The notes: generated by a model not told the origin, from the letters alone. 49,293 bases of DNA from Caldilineae bacterium (GCA_020634555.1 JACKBK010000027.1:1-49293); one strand, 5' to 3'. Positions 1 to 8,620 are shown, numbered from the stretch's first letter. Numbers and translations: made by a program.

Positions 1-37
1 CGTTCAGGTGCCGCAGTATCGAAGTCTCGTTGTAGTG

Positions 38-826
38 TTAGTTGTCCGAGAACTGCGGCTTGCGCTTTTCCAGGAAGGCCATCACGCCCTCGCGGGCATC
101 GTTGGTCTCCACCAGTCCGGTGAAGCTGGTCATCTCCTGCGCCAGGCCATCGCGCATCGACATCTGTACGCCGGCGTCGATGGACTCCAGCGCGGCTGCA
201 ATGGCCAGCGCGCCCATGCTGGCGATCTTCTTGGCCAGGCTCATGGCCTCTCGCACCACCGCGTTGGCCGGAACGACCTTGTTGACCAGCCCGGCGCGGA
301 AGGCTTCCTGTGCCGTGATCAGCTCGCCGGTCAGGATCATCTCGGTGGCCTTGGCGCGGCCGACGGCCTTCACCAGGCGCTGGGTGCCGCCCCAGCCGGG
401 GATGATGCCCAGCGTGATCTCAGGCAGACCAAAGCGGGCGTTGTCAGCCGCGATGCGCATGTGGCAGGCCAGCGCCAGCTCCAGCCCGCCGCCGGCCGCA
501 GCCGCGTTGATGGCCGCGATGACCGGCTTGCGGCTGGCTTCGATCTTGCCGAAGACCTGCTGGCCCTTTTCGATGAAGGAGTGGGCCGCGGACGGGTCGG
601 CCGCCAGCCCCTTGACCTCGTTCAGGTCCGCGCCGGCCACAAACGCGTACTGGCCCGCGCCGGTGACGATGATCACCTTAACATCCGGATTGGCGGTGGC
701 ATCGTCGAAGGCGCCCTCCAGGTCGCTCATGGTGGCTCCATTGAAGGCGTTGACCGGTGGGTGGTTCAGCATGATCACCGCGACGCGGTCCTGCACACCG
801 TACTTCAGGTTCTGATACTCTGCCAT
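38..826 (-). CDS. Enoyl-CoA hydratase/isomerase family protein (crotonase fold)
   Basis: This 262-residue protein should hydrate trans-2-enoyl-CoA to 3-hydroxyacyl-CoA in beta-oxidation. The length is normal for a stand-alone crotonase. The oxyanion-hole segment AGADLNEVKG lies near residue 65. Both catalytic glutamates appear to be present, in GGGLELALACH and GLPEITLGIIPGWGG. The start has a good ribosome binding site, AAGGAGATATAGAC directly before ATG. It is the last gene of a thiolase, dehydrogenase, hydratase series on the minus strand, so the three probably form one degradation module. The exact chain length or substrate (fatty acyl, phenylacetyl or short chain) cannot be read from the sequence. 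Crotonase family membership is near certain; the hydratase role rests on context and the two glutamates. Confidence 0.93.
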   Translation of the reverse strand: MAEYQNLKYGVQDRVAVIMLNHPPVNAFNGATMSDLEGAFDDATANPDVKVIIVTGAGQYAFVAGADLNEVKGLAADPSAAHSFIEKGQQVFGKIEASRKPVIAAINAAAAGGGLELALACHMRIAADNARFGLPEITLGIIPGWGGTQRLVKAVGRAKATEMILTGELITAQEAFRAGLVNKVVPANAVVREAMSLAKKIASMGALAIAAALESIDAGVQMSMRDGLAQEMTSFTGLVETNDAREGVMAFLEKRKPQFSDN

Positions 827-861
827 GTCTATATCTCCTTAATAAGTTTGGTAGTCACCGG

Positions 862-947
862 AGACTTCGGAAATCGCCGGTTGGGAAGTTGTTGCGGTAC
901 GTCGCTGCGATCGGCCATCGTGATGGCTACGGCGATTTCCGAAGTCT
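862..947. repeat. 17-bp perfect inverted repeat between hydratase and dehydrogenase genes
   Basis: AGACTTCGGAAATCGCC at 862-878 is the exact reverse complement of 931-947. The 52-bp interior holds a second small palindrome, GCCATC-GT-GATGGC. In the operon transcript this would form a long cruciform-like hairpin, which could act as a REP-type mRNA stabiliser or a partial terminator. No other full copy was seen in the window. Confidence 0.8.
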
Positions 948-959
948 GCGGTCGCTCGG

Positions 960-2207
960 TTACGATAGGAAATCAAGCATCTCTTCGGCGTATTCGTGGA
1001 AGCCGCGGCCGGACGCCTTGCCCAGCTCGCCGGCCTCAACCTTGGCAACCAGCAGATCGGCCGGATGGAAGCGCACACCGCCCCACGGCTCGGCCTCCAT
1101 CCGCTGCAGGCCGGCCAGCACCACGTCGAGGCCAAACTCGTCGGCGATGCCCAGCGGGCCCATGCGCTCGCCGTCGTAGGACATGCCGGTGCCGGCGACC
1201 ATGGCCATGTCGATGTCGGGGATCGACGCGATCTCTTCCTCGGCGATGCGGGTTGCCTCGTTGATCATGGGAAAGACCAGCCGCTCCACGGAGAACTCGC
1301 CCACGGGAATACCGCTGGCCTGGATCTGGGCGATCATCTCCTTCACTGGCTCATCGGTCTGGTCCTCGTAGCCGTAGAACCCGGCGCCGCTTTTCTCGCC
1401 CAGCCGGCCGGCATCCACCAGCATCTGGAGGATCTGCGGCGACGCGAAACGCTGGCCGTACTGGCTGGCCATGTACTCGCCCGCGTGCAGGCTGACGTCC
1501 AGCCCCATGAAGTCCAGCAGCGTGAACGGTCCCATTGGCATGCCGAACTCCACCATCGCCTCGTCGATCTCTTCGGCTGAAGCCGCGCCCTCTTGCAGGG
1601 CAAACATCGCCTCGCCCAGATAGGGGGCCAGCAGGCGGTTCACCAGGAAGCCGGGGCATTCCTTGACGACCACCGGGATCTTGCGCAGGTCCTGGGCGAA
1701 CTGCACCACCGTCTGCACCGTGTCCTCGCTGGACGACGGGCTGCGCACCACCTCGACCAGCTTCATGACGTGGGCCGGGCTGAAGAAGTGCATACCCACG
1801 ACCTTGCCGGGCCGGTCGGTGACAGCCCCCATCTCCTCGATGGAGAGCGCCGAGGTGTTGGAGGCGAAGATGGCGCCGTCGTGGCAGACCTTGTCCAGCT
1901 CGCCGAACACCGCCTGCTTGAGCTTCATCACCTCCGGCACCGCCTCGATGACGATATCCACGTCCTCGAAGTCGGCGTAGTCCAGGGTAAACTCGATCAG
2001 GTCCATCTTGTCCAGCAGCTCAGCCTGGCTCATCTTGCCCTTATCGACCCGGCCCTGGAAGATCTCGCGAATGTGGGCTTCGGCCTTGTCCAGCAGCGCC
2101 TGGTCGATGTCCTTGACCACCACCGGCAGCCCGGCAAAGCTGACCACCTGCGCGATCTCCGCCCCCATAAATCCGGCGCCGACGACGCCCGCCTTGAAAA
2201 TGTACAT
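960..2207 (-). CDS. 3-hydroxyacyl-CoA dehydrogenase (NAD-binding)
   Basis: This 415-residue protein should oxidise 3-hydroxyacyl-CoA to 3-ketoacyl-CoA with NAD+. A Rossmann motif, GVVGAGFMGAEIAQV, begins at residue 8 and is followed by an acidic residue pair (KDID) typical of NAD preference. The HFFSPAHVMKLVEVV block carries the catalytic His, and CPGFLVNRLLAPYLGEA opens the C-terminal helical domain. There are two consecutive 3HCDH C-terminal domains (about 185-280 and 295-385), like the dehydrogenase half of FadB but without the hydratase half. The hydratase is instead the separate gene downstream. AGAGG lies 9 nt before the ATG. Its upstream neighbour is the thiolase, across a 113-bp repeat-bearing spacer. 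Confidence 0.93.
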   Translation of the reverse strand: MYIFKAGVVGAGFMGAEIAQVVSFAGLPVVVKDIDQALLDKAEAHIREIFQGRVDKGKMSQAELLDKMDLIEFTLDYADFEDVDIVIEAVPEVMKLKQAVFGELDKVCHDGAIFASNTSALSIEEMGAVTDRPGKVVGMHFFSPAHVMKLVEVVRSPSSSEDTVQTVVQFAQDLRKIPVVVKECPGFLVNRLLAPYLGEAMFALQEGAASAEEIDEAMVEFGMPMGPFTLLDFMGLDVSLHAGEYMASQYGQRFASPQILQMLVDAGRLGEKSGAGFYGYEDQTDEPVKEMIAQIQASGIPVGEFSVERLVFPMINEATRIAEEEIASIPDIDMAMVAGTGMSYDGERMGPLGIADEFGLDVVLAGLQRMEAEPWGGVRFHPADLLVAKVEAGELGKASGRGFHEYAEEMLDFLS

Positions 2208-2232
2208 ATGACAACCTCTTCGATATCTACTG

Positions 2233-2327
2233 GTAATCGGTGATCGCTAAACGGTAACCAGTGGTCAGTGGTTGGATACCGGGGTTGACCGGTCACTGAT
2301 TACTGATCACCGATCACTGACTACTGC
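2233..2327. repeat. Two arrays of 7-nt period repeats in the thiolase-dehydrogenase spacer
   Basis: Positions 2233-2274 read as six consecutive heptamers of the form GTNANCG (for example GTAATCG, GTGATCG), and 2293-2327 as five heptamers close to TCACTGA. Parts of the two arrays are complementary (ATCGGTGATC against GATCACCGAT), so the spacer can fold back on itself. The second array runs into the thiolase stop codon at 2321-2323. Confidence 0.7.
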
Positions 2328-3538
2328 CCGTTGCTCAGATTCTCCAGGATCATCGCGCCGCCCTGGCCGCCGCCGACGCACATGGTCACCAGGCCGTAGC
2401 GATGATGCTCGCGCTCCATCTCGCCCATGATCGTCACCGTCAGCTTGACGGCCGTCGCGCCGATGGGATGGCCCAGCGCAATGCCGCCGCCCAGCGGGTT
2501 GACCTTGCTCCAGTCCCAGTTGTAGCCCTGGCGCTCCATCTCCATGCCGACCGCCATAGCCTGGGCGGCAAACGCCTCGTTGAGCTCGATGACGCCGATG
2601 TCGTCGAAGCTGATGCCCGATCTGGCCAGCGCCTTGGGGATGGCAATCGCCGGGCCGATGCCCATGTAGGCCGGATCGACGCCCGCGTAGGCGTAGCTGA
2701 CGATACGGGCGCGCGGGGTCAATCCAAGCTCTGCGGCACGCTCGGCGGTGGTTACGATGACCGCCGCCGCGGCATCGTTGAGCGGACAGGAGTTGGCCGG
2801 TGTCACCGTGCCGCCCTTGCGGAACACGGCCGGGTAGAGCGCCGCCTTGCGGGTACTCAGCGTCGGGTTGACGCCCTCGTCCTGGGTGATCAACTCGCGG
2901 GCGACCTCCTGGCCGGCGACGCGCTTGACGATCTCCACCGGCACGATCTCGTCCTTGAACTTGTCCATGCGCTGGGCGCGGAAGGCTTTCTTGTGGCTGT
3001 TGACGGCGAACTCATCCTGCTCCTCGCGGCTGATCTCGTAGCGCTCGGCCAGGTTCTCTGCCGTGGCGCCCATAATCAGCCCGCAAACCGGGTCGGTCAG
3101 GCCCTCCCAAAGCATGTCGGTAAACTCGCTGTGGCGCAGCTTGAGACCCCAGCGTGCGCCCTTGACCGCGTAGGGGACGTTGCTCAGGCTCTCGGCGCCG
3201 CCGGCCAGATAGAGGTCACCCTCCTCGGCGGCGATGGCGCGGTAGGCGCTGACGATGGCCTCCATGCCGCTGGCACAGTTGCGATGAACGGTGTAGCCCG
3301 GCACATGCTCCGGCACGCCCGACATAAGCGCCACGACCCGGCCGATGTTGGCAGCCTCTGAGGGTTGCGCCGCACAGCCCAACACCACGTCGTCGAACAG
3401 CGCCGGATCGACGCCCGTTTGCTCGATCAGGGTCTTGAAGGCCAGCGTGCCCAGGTCCACGGCTGACTGGGAGCGCAGCGCGCCGCCGTGCGTGCCGGTC
3501 GGCGTGCGAACGCCGCCTACGATTACGATGTCTTTCAT
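2321..3538 (-). CDS. Acetyl-CoA C-acyltransferase (thiolase)
   Basis: This 405-residue thiolase should cleave 3-ketoacyl-CoA with CoA to give acetyl-CoA and a shortened acyl-CoA. The acylated cysteine is C88 in VHRNCASGMEAI. The GGGIALGHPIGATA block supplies the catalytic His, and CVGGGQGGAMI near the C-terminus supplies the second Cys. The length fits the tetrameric degradative and biosynthetic thiolases. It is the first gene of the operon that continues into the 3-hydroxyacyl-CoA dehydrogenase and enoyl-CoA hydratase, so a degradative role is favoured. The ribosome binding site AAGGAGA precedes the ATG. A small hairpin (CGTGGC/GCCACG, about 3565-3584) lies in its 5' region. Confidence 0.94.
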   Translation of the reverse strand: MKDIVIVGGVRTPTGTHGGALRSQSAVDLGTLAFKTLIEQTGVDPALFDDVVLGCAAQPSEAANIGRVVALMSGVPEHVPGYTVHRNCASGMEAIVSAYRAIAAEEGDLYLAGGAESLSNVPYAVKGARWGLKLRHSEFTDMLWEGLTDPVCGLIMGATAENLAERYEISREEQDEFAVNSHKKAFRAQRMDKFKDEIVPVEIVKRVAGQEVARELITQDEGVNPTLSTRKAALYPAVFRKGGTVTPANSCPLNDAAAAVIVTTAERAAELGLTPRARIVSYAYAGVDPAYMGIGPAIAIPKALARSGISFDDIGVIELNEAFAAQAMAVGMEMERQGYNWDWSKVNPLGGGIALGHPIGATAVKLTVTIMGEMEREHHRYGLVTMCVGGGQGGAMILENLSNGQ

Positions 3539-3841
3539 CGACGAGTCTCCTTATATTGAGGTCGCGTGGCGCAACGAGGCCACGATGTATCAGTTGTCAG
3601 GGAAGGGCCAGTTCCGGTTACGCGGCAGGCGGGCTGCCGCCCCACCGGTCGAATGCGTGCGGACAACAAGCGTTTTCGGGGAAGATCTGCAGTGATCCTT
3701 GGCATTGTCGTTCGTTGGGAGCGGCCGATTGTTTCAGTCAGGAAGTTTATGCCGCAGTGCGTCAAAAAGATTGTACACGACTTGCCCGAATTCGCCAAAA
3801 TGCCATGGAGCAGTGCGTCATGATGGGTAGTGGGGGCTGGG

Positions 3842-3877
3842 CAGAAGTTCGACTTTTTCGGCAAAGTCGAACTTCTG
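3842..3877. repeat. 15-bp perfect hairpin upstream of mutL
   Basis: CAGAAGTTCGACTTT at 3842-3856 pairs exactly with 3863-3877 around the stable-type loop TTCGGC. It lies about 110 bp before mutL and is not followed by a T-run on either strand. It is therefore more like a REP element or an RNA or protein binding structure than a simple terminator. Confidence 0.75.
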
Positions 3878-3972
3878 GGAAACATAGGGCTATCCTGTCG
3901 CCGGGCCGGAGCTGCGTACCCAATCTCCAGTTCCCGCCACCCACTTCCCGAATTCCCCAACCCGCCGCCGTG

Positions 3973-3981
3973 TGTTACAAT
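3973..3981 (+). promoter_or_regulatory. Extended -10 promoter directly abutting mutL (leaderless type)
   Basis: TGTTACAAT (TGn plus TACAAT) ends 6 nt before the mutL ATG at 3988, and no Shine-Dalgarno sequence intervenes. Initiation about 7 nt downstream of a -10 box would begin the mRNA at the start codon, giving a leaderless transcript. No convincing -35 is visible. Confidence 0.55.
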
Positions 3982-3987
3982 GCTGCC

Positions 3988-5862
3988 ATGCCTATCCGTG
4001 TTCTGCCGCCGGAAGTAGCCAGCCGCATCGCCGCTGGCGAGGTCATCGAGCGGCCTGCTTCCGCAGTCAAAGAACTGGTGGAGAACAGTCTGGACGCCGG
4101 CGCCGCAGAGATCCGCATCGACGTGCGGGAAGGCGGCCGGCGGCTGATCCGCGTCGTGGACGACGGAATCGGCATTCCCACAACAGAGGCATCGCTGGCG
4201 TTCGAGCGCCATGCCACCAGCAAGCTCACTTCGTCCGACGACCTGGAACACATCGCAACCCTGGGCTTTCGCGGCGAGGCGCTGGCGTCCATCGCGTCTG
4301 TTGCCCAGGTGACGTTGCTGACACGCCATGCAGACGAGGCTGTGGGCACCCAGATCCGCGTCGACGGTGGGCATCTGGTCAGTCAGGAGGCCAAGGGCGC
4401 GCCGCCGGGCACGGCCATTGTGGTGGAGAACCTCTTCTACAACGTGCCGGCGCGGCTCAAGTTTCTTCGCCAGCCGGCCACCGAATCCAGCCATATCGCG
4501 GCAACGGTGCGCAACTTCGCGCTGGCGTTCCCGGAACGGCGCTTCAGCCTGACATCCGACGGCCGCCTGGTGTTTCGCTCGACCGGCAGCGGCCGGCTGG
4601 AGGACGTGCTGGTCAAGGTCTACGGCCTGGAGAAGGCGCGCCAGATGGTCGCCATCGAGCACGGCGAATCAAGTAACGCGGCGCGGGTGGCCGGTTTCGT
4701 CAGCCTGCCGTCGCTGAGCCGCTCCAACCGCAACCAGATCGATCTGTTTCTCAACCGCCGCCACATCCAGGATCGCGCGCTGACATTTGCCGTCACCGAA
4801 GCGTATCGCAACCGGCTGATGGTGGGGCGTTATCCGGTGGCTGTCGTGTTGATCGACATGGACCCGTCGCTGGTGGATGTTAACGTCCATCCGGCTAAGG
4901 CGGAAGTACGTTTTCAGGACGAGCGTGGGGTCTTTCGCGCCGTCCAGAAAGCCATCGTCGCTACACTGACCGAGCACGCGCCTGCGCCGGAGATTCGACC
5001 TGACGCAGTAACGTGGGCCGTGCCGGCCTGGGCGGAACGCCGTCAGGCATTGCTGGCAGCCGGCCAGGGGCTTCAACAGCAAATGGACCTGACAAGCCCG
5101 CCTGCGGCGCCGGATTGGGCATCGCTGCCACAGCGCGACGACAGCACCCATGCCAATGAAGAATCGCCCGCCGCGGCGCTGGCTGCCGTGCCGGCCGAGC
5201 AAAATGGCATTGCGCAGCGCGCTACAAGTTCCGAGTCAGCGCCGGCCGCTGACGGCAACTTCGAGCAGCAAGCCGCTGATATCCTGCCCATGCTGCGGGT
5301 TGTTGGTCAAATGGGAGCGACCTTCATCGTCGCCGAAGGGCCGGAGGGCATGTATCTGGTTGACCAGCACGCTGCCCACGAGCGTATCCTCTTCGAGCAA
5401 ATGATGGCGCAGCAGGCGGCGCACAGTGTGCCACAGCAGGCGATGCTGGAGCCGATTGTGTTCGAAGCAGGCACGGTCCATGGCGGACTGTTGGCGGCCT
5501 TTGCCGAGGAGTTGACTGCAACCGGCTTCGGCGTGGAGCCGTTCGGCAGCGACACCTGGCTGGTGCGCAGCGTGCCGGCAGTGTACGCCCGGGTCGATCC
5601 GCGGCGCGCCCTGGAGGAGGTGCTGGAAGGAATCGCTGACGGCCGCGATCTGGTCGGCGACACCCGTGAAGCCGCGCTGACGGCTGTGATCTGCAAACGT
5701 GCCGCGATCAAGGGTGGCCAGGTGCTGTCGCTGGAGGAGATGCGGCAACTGGTGCGCCAGCTTGAAGCCTGCCAGAACCCCGGCTCTTGCCCACACGGCC
5801 GGCCGACCATGCTCGTCCTCAGCACCGCCCAGCTCGAACGCGAGTTCGGACGGAGAGGATAG
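3988..5862 (+). CDS. mutL: DNA mismatch repair protein MutL
   Basis: This 624-residue MutL couples mismatch recognition by MutS to strand incision. The GHKL ATPase occupies the N-terminal third, with ERPASAVKELVENSLDAGA (motif I), DDGIGI (motif II) and GFRGEALASI (motif III). A proline and glutamine-rich linker spans about 335-425. The C-terminal domain contains DQHAAHERILFEQ, a match to the DQHA(x2)E(x4)E metal-binding endonuclease motif, with CKRAAIKGG and CPHGRPT as supporting motifs. This is therefore the nicking MutL of organisms without MutH. The start was placed at 3988 because MPIRVLPPEVASRIAAGEVI is the family N-terminus; the upstream in-frame extension is not conserved in type. A restriction-modification pair follows 3 bp after the stop. 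Confidence 0.97.
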   Translation: MPIRVLPPEVASRIAAGEVIERPASAVKELVENSLDAGAAEIRIDVREGGRRLIRVVDDGIGIPTTEASLAFERHATSKLTSSDDLEHIATLGFRGEALASIASVAQVTLLTRHADEAVGTQIRVDGGHLVSQEAKGAPPGTAIVVENLFYNVPARLKFLRQPATESSHIAATVRNFALAFPERRFSLTSDGRLVFRSTGSGRLEDVLVKVYGLEKARQMVAIEHGESSNAARVAGFVSLPSLSRSNRNQIDLFLNRRHIQDRALTFAVTEAYRNRLMVGRYPVAVVLIDMDPSLVDVNVHPAKAEVRFQDERGVFRAVQKAIVATLTEHAPAPEIRPDAVTWAVPAWAERRQALLAAGQGLQQQMDLTSPPAAPDWASLPQRDDSTHANEESPAAALAAVPAEQNGIAQRATSSESAPAADGNFEQQAADILPMLRVVGQMGATFIVAEGPEGMYLVDQHAAHERILFEQMMAQQAAHSVPQQAMLEPIVFEAGTVHGGLLAAFAEELTATGFGVEPFGSDTWLVRSVPAVYARVDPRRALEEVLEGIADGRDLVGDTREAALTAVICKRAAIKGGQVLSLEEMRQLVRQLEACQNPGSCPHGRPTMLVLSTAQLEREFGRRG

Positions 5863-5865
5863 AGT

Positions 5866-6828
5866 ATGCCTGTCAACGCCAACAAGCCCAATCTCTGGAA
5901 AGCTGACATCGCCCGATCCGTAGATTTCTACAATGAATGGTTCATGCGTTTTGCGCCGAAGGCATTTCGCGCAAGTCGTGGAGAGGCAACTGACAAGGTA
6001 ATGAGAGCGTTGGCGCAGACCGCTAACCTGACGAGGATTGAACCTGCGGTGCTGCTTGATGATCCAACTGTAATCATGATGCTCCGCATGTGCACAGCGC
6101 CTCCTTTGGCGAGAGACAGGCTGATCGGTTTAGCTGGCGTTTCGCCTAATCTTGTTCGCAGCATGGAAATTCGGGGAAGAGTACCCAATCGGATGCCTGC
6201 CGAAGAAATCGCTGCCGAGCTTGATAAGGTTGGAAGCATAGTTTTGCGATTAGTTGATAAAGACATTTTTTCGTGGCTTGGTACCGGTCAATCTCCTGCT
6301 GAACAGGACGTGTTTCGAGCAGCAACTGTTGTCGCAGATCGACTTTGCGGTGCGACTGCTGATCCAATTATCCGAAACGCTCAGGAAGAGCGACAGATAG
6401 GTTCCATTCGGTTATGGCTGGAGGAGAAGGGCTATCGGCTCCTAGATGGCGACGAGAGGGGCGAGTTGCAGGCTATGCCACCTGGCACTTTTGCCTTTCA
6501 CGTGAACGCGCCGATTCACCAAAGAGATGGTGTGCGACGAGTGATGATTTCGATTGATGTCGCAATTATGCCATTGGTGCCCGTGACCGATCAGCTTCCC
6601 TTATTGGTGGAAGCCAAGTCGGCAGGAGATTTCACCAATCCTAACAAACGACGTAAAGAAGAAGCAACCAAGATCAATCAGCTCCGGTCAACTTACGGGA
6701 CGCAGATTCGATATATCTTGTTTCTGTGCGGATATTTCGATGCATCCTATCTTGGCTATGAAGCTGCTGAAGGCATCGACTGGGTATGGGAGCATCGGAT
6801 CGATGATCTGGCGGAGTTGGGCCTGTAG
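5866..6828 (+). CDS. XamI-family type II restriction endonuclease
   Basis: This 320-residue protein resembles the XamI restriction endonuclease family, whose prototype cuts GTCGAC (isoschizomer of SalI). The N-terminus, LWKADIARSVDFYNEWFMRF, is the recognisable family block. The putative PD-(D/E)XK centre is ISIDVAIMPL followed by PLLVEAKSAGDFTNPNKR, in which D, E and K are the likely metal and catalytic residues near 245-265. It starts 3 bp after mutL, and its methyltransferase starts 3 bp after it, so all three genes can share one transcript. Base composition is clearly lower in GC than mutL, for example 25 of 60 G+C at 6241-6300 against 43 of 60 at 4081-4140. This is consistent with horizontal transfer. 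GTCGAC specificity is inferred from family resemblance only. Confidence 0.8.
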   Translation: MPVNANKPNLWKADIARSVDFYNEWFMRFAPKAFRASRGEATDKVMRALAQTANLTRIEPAVLLDDPTVIMMLRMCTAPPLARDRLIGLAGVSPNLVRSMEIRGRVPNRMPAEEIAAELDKVGSIVLRLVDKDIFSWLGTGQSPAEQDVFRAATVVADRLCGATADPIIRNAQEERQIGSIRLWLEEKGYRLLDGDERGELQAMPPGTFAFHVNAPIHQRDGVRRVMISIDVAIMPLVPVTDQLPLLVEAKSAGDFTNPNKRRKEEATKINQLRSTYGTQIRYILFLCGYFDASYLGYEAAEGIDWVWEHRIDDLAELGL

Positions 6829-6831
6829 CCA

Positions 6832-8448
6832 ATGACAGCCGCACAGACCATGAGGCAGTTGCACGACATTGAAACCTTGCGATTGGAGAGGCAAGCGCGG
6901 CTCGACGCGGCGAAAACTCAGGAGGAGCGCAACCGCCTGGGCCAGTTTGCCACACCGACATCGCTCGCGACTGATATCTTGGCTCACGTACGCGACTTAC
7001 TCCCCGAGACAGTTTCCGTACGTTTTCTCGATCCCGCTTTTGGCACTGGGTCGTTCTACTCCGCGTTGATGCGTATTTTCCCATCGGATCGCGTTGCGCT
7101 GGCGACTGGGTTTGAAATCGATCCCCACTACGGGCTCGAGGCGCAACGAATTTGGAAGAGTACGGCACTTGATTTACGAACAACAGATTTTACGCGTGCG
7201 ACTCGACCTGAGCTTGAGGAGGAAAAGTACAACCTTATTGTCTGCAATCCACCTTACGTCAGGCACCATCATATTCCAACAAAAGAGAAGCATCGTCTGC
7301 TGGAACTGGCTCACCAGTCATCGGGCACCCAGTTGAACGGACTGGCCGGGCTGTATTGCTACTTCATGCTCCTTTGCCATCAATGGATGATGGAGGACGG
7401 ATTGGCTGCCTGGCTAATCCCGTCCGAATTTCTGGATGTTAACTATGGCCGGCAAATCAAGCACTACCTTTTGGATAAGGTAACCCTATTACGGATTCAT
7501 CGTTTCCAGGCCGAGGATGTCCAATTTAACGACGCAACAGTTTCCTCCGTTGTGGTTTGGTTTAGGAATCAACAACCAAATATCGATCATGTCGTTGATT
7601 TTACCTACGGTGGATCGCTCAGTGTTCCTACAGCCACAAAACAGGTTGCGGTCAGCAAGCTTGCAAGCTCCCAAAAGTGGACCAGGATCGTCGCTCCAAA
7701 ATCCAAGAGCATTGAGAAATCTTCGGGTAGTACTTCATTGAACGTGACTCTTGGCGATCTGTTTCATGTCAAGCGGGGCATCGCTACCGGCGCCAACGAC
7801 TTCTTCATCCTTGGCAAAGACCAGATTGTCGCTTACAATCTCCCTTGGGAATTTCTGACTCCGATTCTCCCAAGCCCTCGCTATCTTGATACCGATGAGG
7901 TATTGGCCGATGAGTATGGCAATCCCAAGCTGAAACAGCAGTTGTTTCTTCTTAACTGCAGGTTGCCGGAACAAACCGTGCGCGTCGAGCAGCCAGCGCT
8001 TTGGCAGTATCTGGAGATCGGCAAGGCGCGCAGCATTCACCAGCGGTATCTCGCGACCCATCGAACGCCGTGGTATGCTCAGGAGAGTCGACCAGCGGCC
8101 CCTCTGCTATGCACATATATGGGCAGACAGATTCCTGGTAGGAGACGCCCGTTTCGCTTCATTCTGAATAGAACGATGGCTACTGCACCAAATGTGTATC
8201 TCATGCTCTACCCCAAGCCGTCGCTCGCGGTCGAGTTGACTCGGAATCCGCAGCTTCTAAGATCTATTTGGACCGCGCTCAATCAGTTGCCCCCACAGGC
8301 GCTTATCAGCGAAGGCCGTGTGTATGGCGGTGGCCTGCACAAGATCGAACCGGCTGAGCTTGCCAACGCTCCGATCCACGAGATTGAACAGCTAGCTCCT
8401 GACATGTCTCGCAGCTTGGGCAAGCAACTGCCATTATTTAGTCTGTAA
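6832..8448 (+). CDS. N6-adenine DNA methyltransferase of the XamI-type restriction-modification system
   Basis: This 538-residue class I SAM-dependent methyltransferase should protect the XamI-type recognition site. FLDPAFGTGSFYSALM (about 62-77) is the SAM-binding motif I. NLIVCNPPYVRHHHI (about 130-145) is motif IV of the NPPY type, typical of Eco57I/gamma-like N6-adenine enzymes. The C-terminal half (about 300-535) is the expected target-recognition region, with conserved-looking stretches such as KRGIATGANDFFIL and ALISEGRVYGGGLHK. It begins 3 bp after the endonuclease gene. Endonuclease-before-methylase order is common in established systems. Composition is low in GC like its partner and unlike mutL. 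Confidence 0.9.
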   Translation: MTAAQTMRQLHDIETLRLERQARLDAAKTQEERNRLGQFATPTSLATDILAHVRDLLPETVSVRFLDPAFGTGSFYSALMRIFPSDRVALATGFEIDPHYGLEAQRIWKSTALDLRTTDFTRATRPELEEEKYNLIVCNPPYVRHHHIPTKEKHRLLELAHQSSGTQLNGLAGLYCYFMLLCHQWMMEDGLAAWLIPSEFLDVNYGRQIKHYLLDKVTLLRIHRFQAEDVQFNDATVSSVVVWFRNQQPNIDHVVDFTYGGSLSVPTATKQVAVSKLASSQKWTRIVAPKSKSIEKSSGSTSLNVTLGDLFHVKRGIATGANDFFILGKDQIVAYNLPWEFLTPILPSPRYLDTDEVLADEYGNPKLKQQLFLLNCRLPEQTVRVEQPALWQYLEIGKARSIHQRYLATHRTPWYAQESRPAAPLLCTYMGRQIPGRRRPFRFILNRTMATAPNVYLMLYPKPSLAVELTRNPQLLRSIWTALNQLPPQALISEGRVYGGGLHKIEPAELANAPIHEIEQLAPDMSRSLGKQLPLFSL

Positions 8449-8491
8449 CATGATTTGGTAGAGCCATCCTGGAACTACGCTACGGTCTAAC

Positions 8492-8608
8492 ATCAACCAA
8501 GTCAACCAGCTACGAGCCGAGATCAATGCGCTGCGTCCGGTCGACACCGAGCAGGAAGCGCATGTTATGCAGATATTTCACCCCGAAGTGTTCCCAATCC
8601 ATCCATAA
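8492..8608 (+). pseudogene. Fragment of a Fic/DOC-family protein N-terminus
   Basis: This 38-codon frame ends at TAA and contains INQVNQLRAEINALRP followed by a stretch resembling the segment before the YHSNAIEGN motif of Fic (AMP-transferase) proteins. It stops just where that motif would begin. There is no start codon and no catalytic HPFxxGNGR domain. I read it as debris of a Fic gene lying between the restriction-modification pair and the desaturase. The identification comes from resemblance and could be wrong. Confidence 0.4.
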
Positions 8609-8620
8609 AGGAGTAGCCTT

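Larger units (their letters stand above)
3539..3987. other. Divergent intergenic region between thiolase and mutL
   Basis: This 449-bp gap separates divergent transcription units. It holds the thiolase ribosome binding site, a 15-bp hairpin at 3842-3877 and an extended -10 element abutting mutL. Open frames that run through it carry no recognisable protein signal. Confidence 0.6.

Noticed and set aside
8..1264. Long plus-strand open frame opposite the enoyl-CoA hydratase and dehydrogenase genes
   Set aside because: It is the antisense shadow of two genes with clear catalytic motifs. Its own translation is rich in Arg, His and Gly with no domain, as expected for a high-GC reverse frame.
2233..2327. 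CRISPR array
   Set aside because: The units are 7 nt without spacers and there are no cas genes. No other stretch in the window has the regular repeat-spacer pattern.
3842..3877. Rho-independent terminator for mutL or thiolase
   Set aside because: Although the stem is perfect, neither strand has a T-run after it, and it lies upstream of both genes rather than after either.
3535..4662. 375-codon minus-strand open frame across the thiolase-mutL spacer and the mutL 5' part
   Set aside because: It overlaps the mutL ATPase domain in antisense and has no recognisable domain or ribosome binding site.
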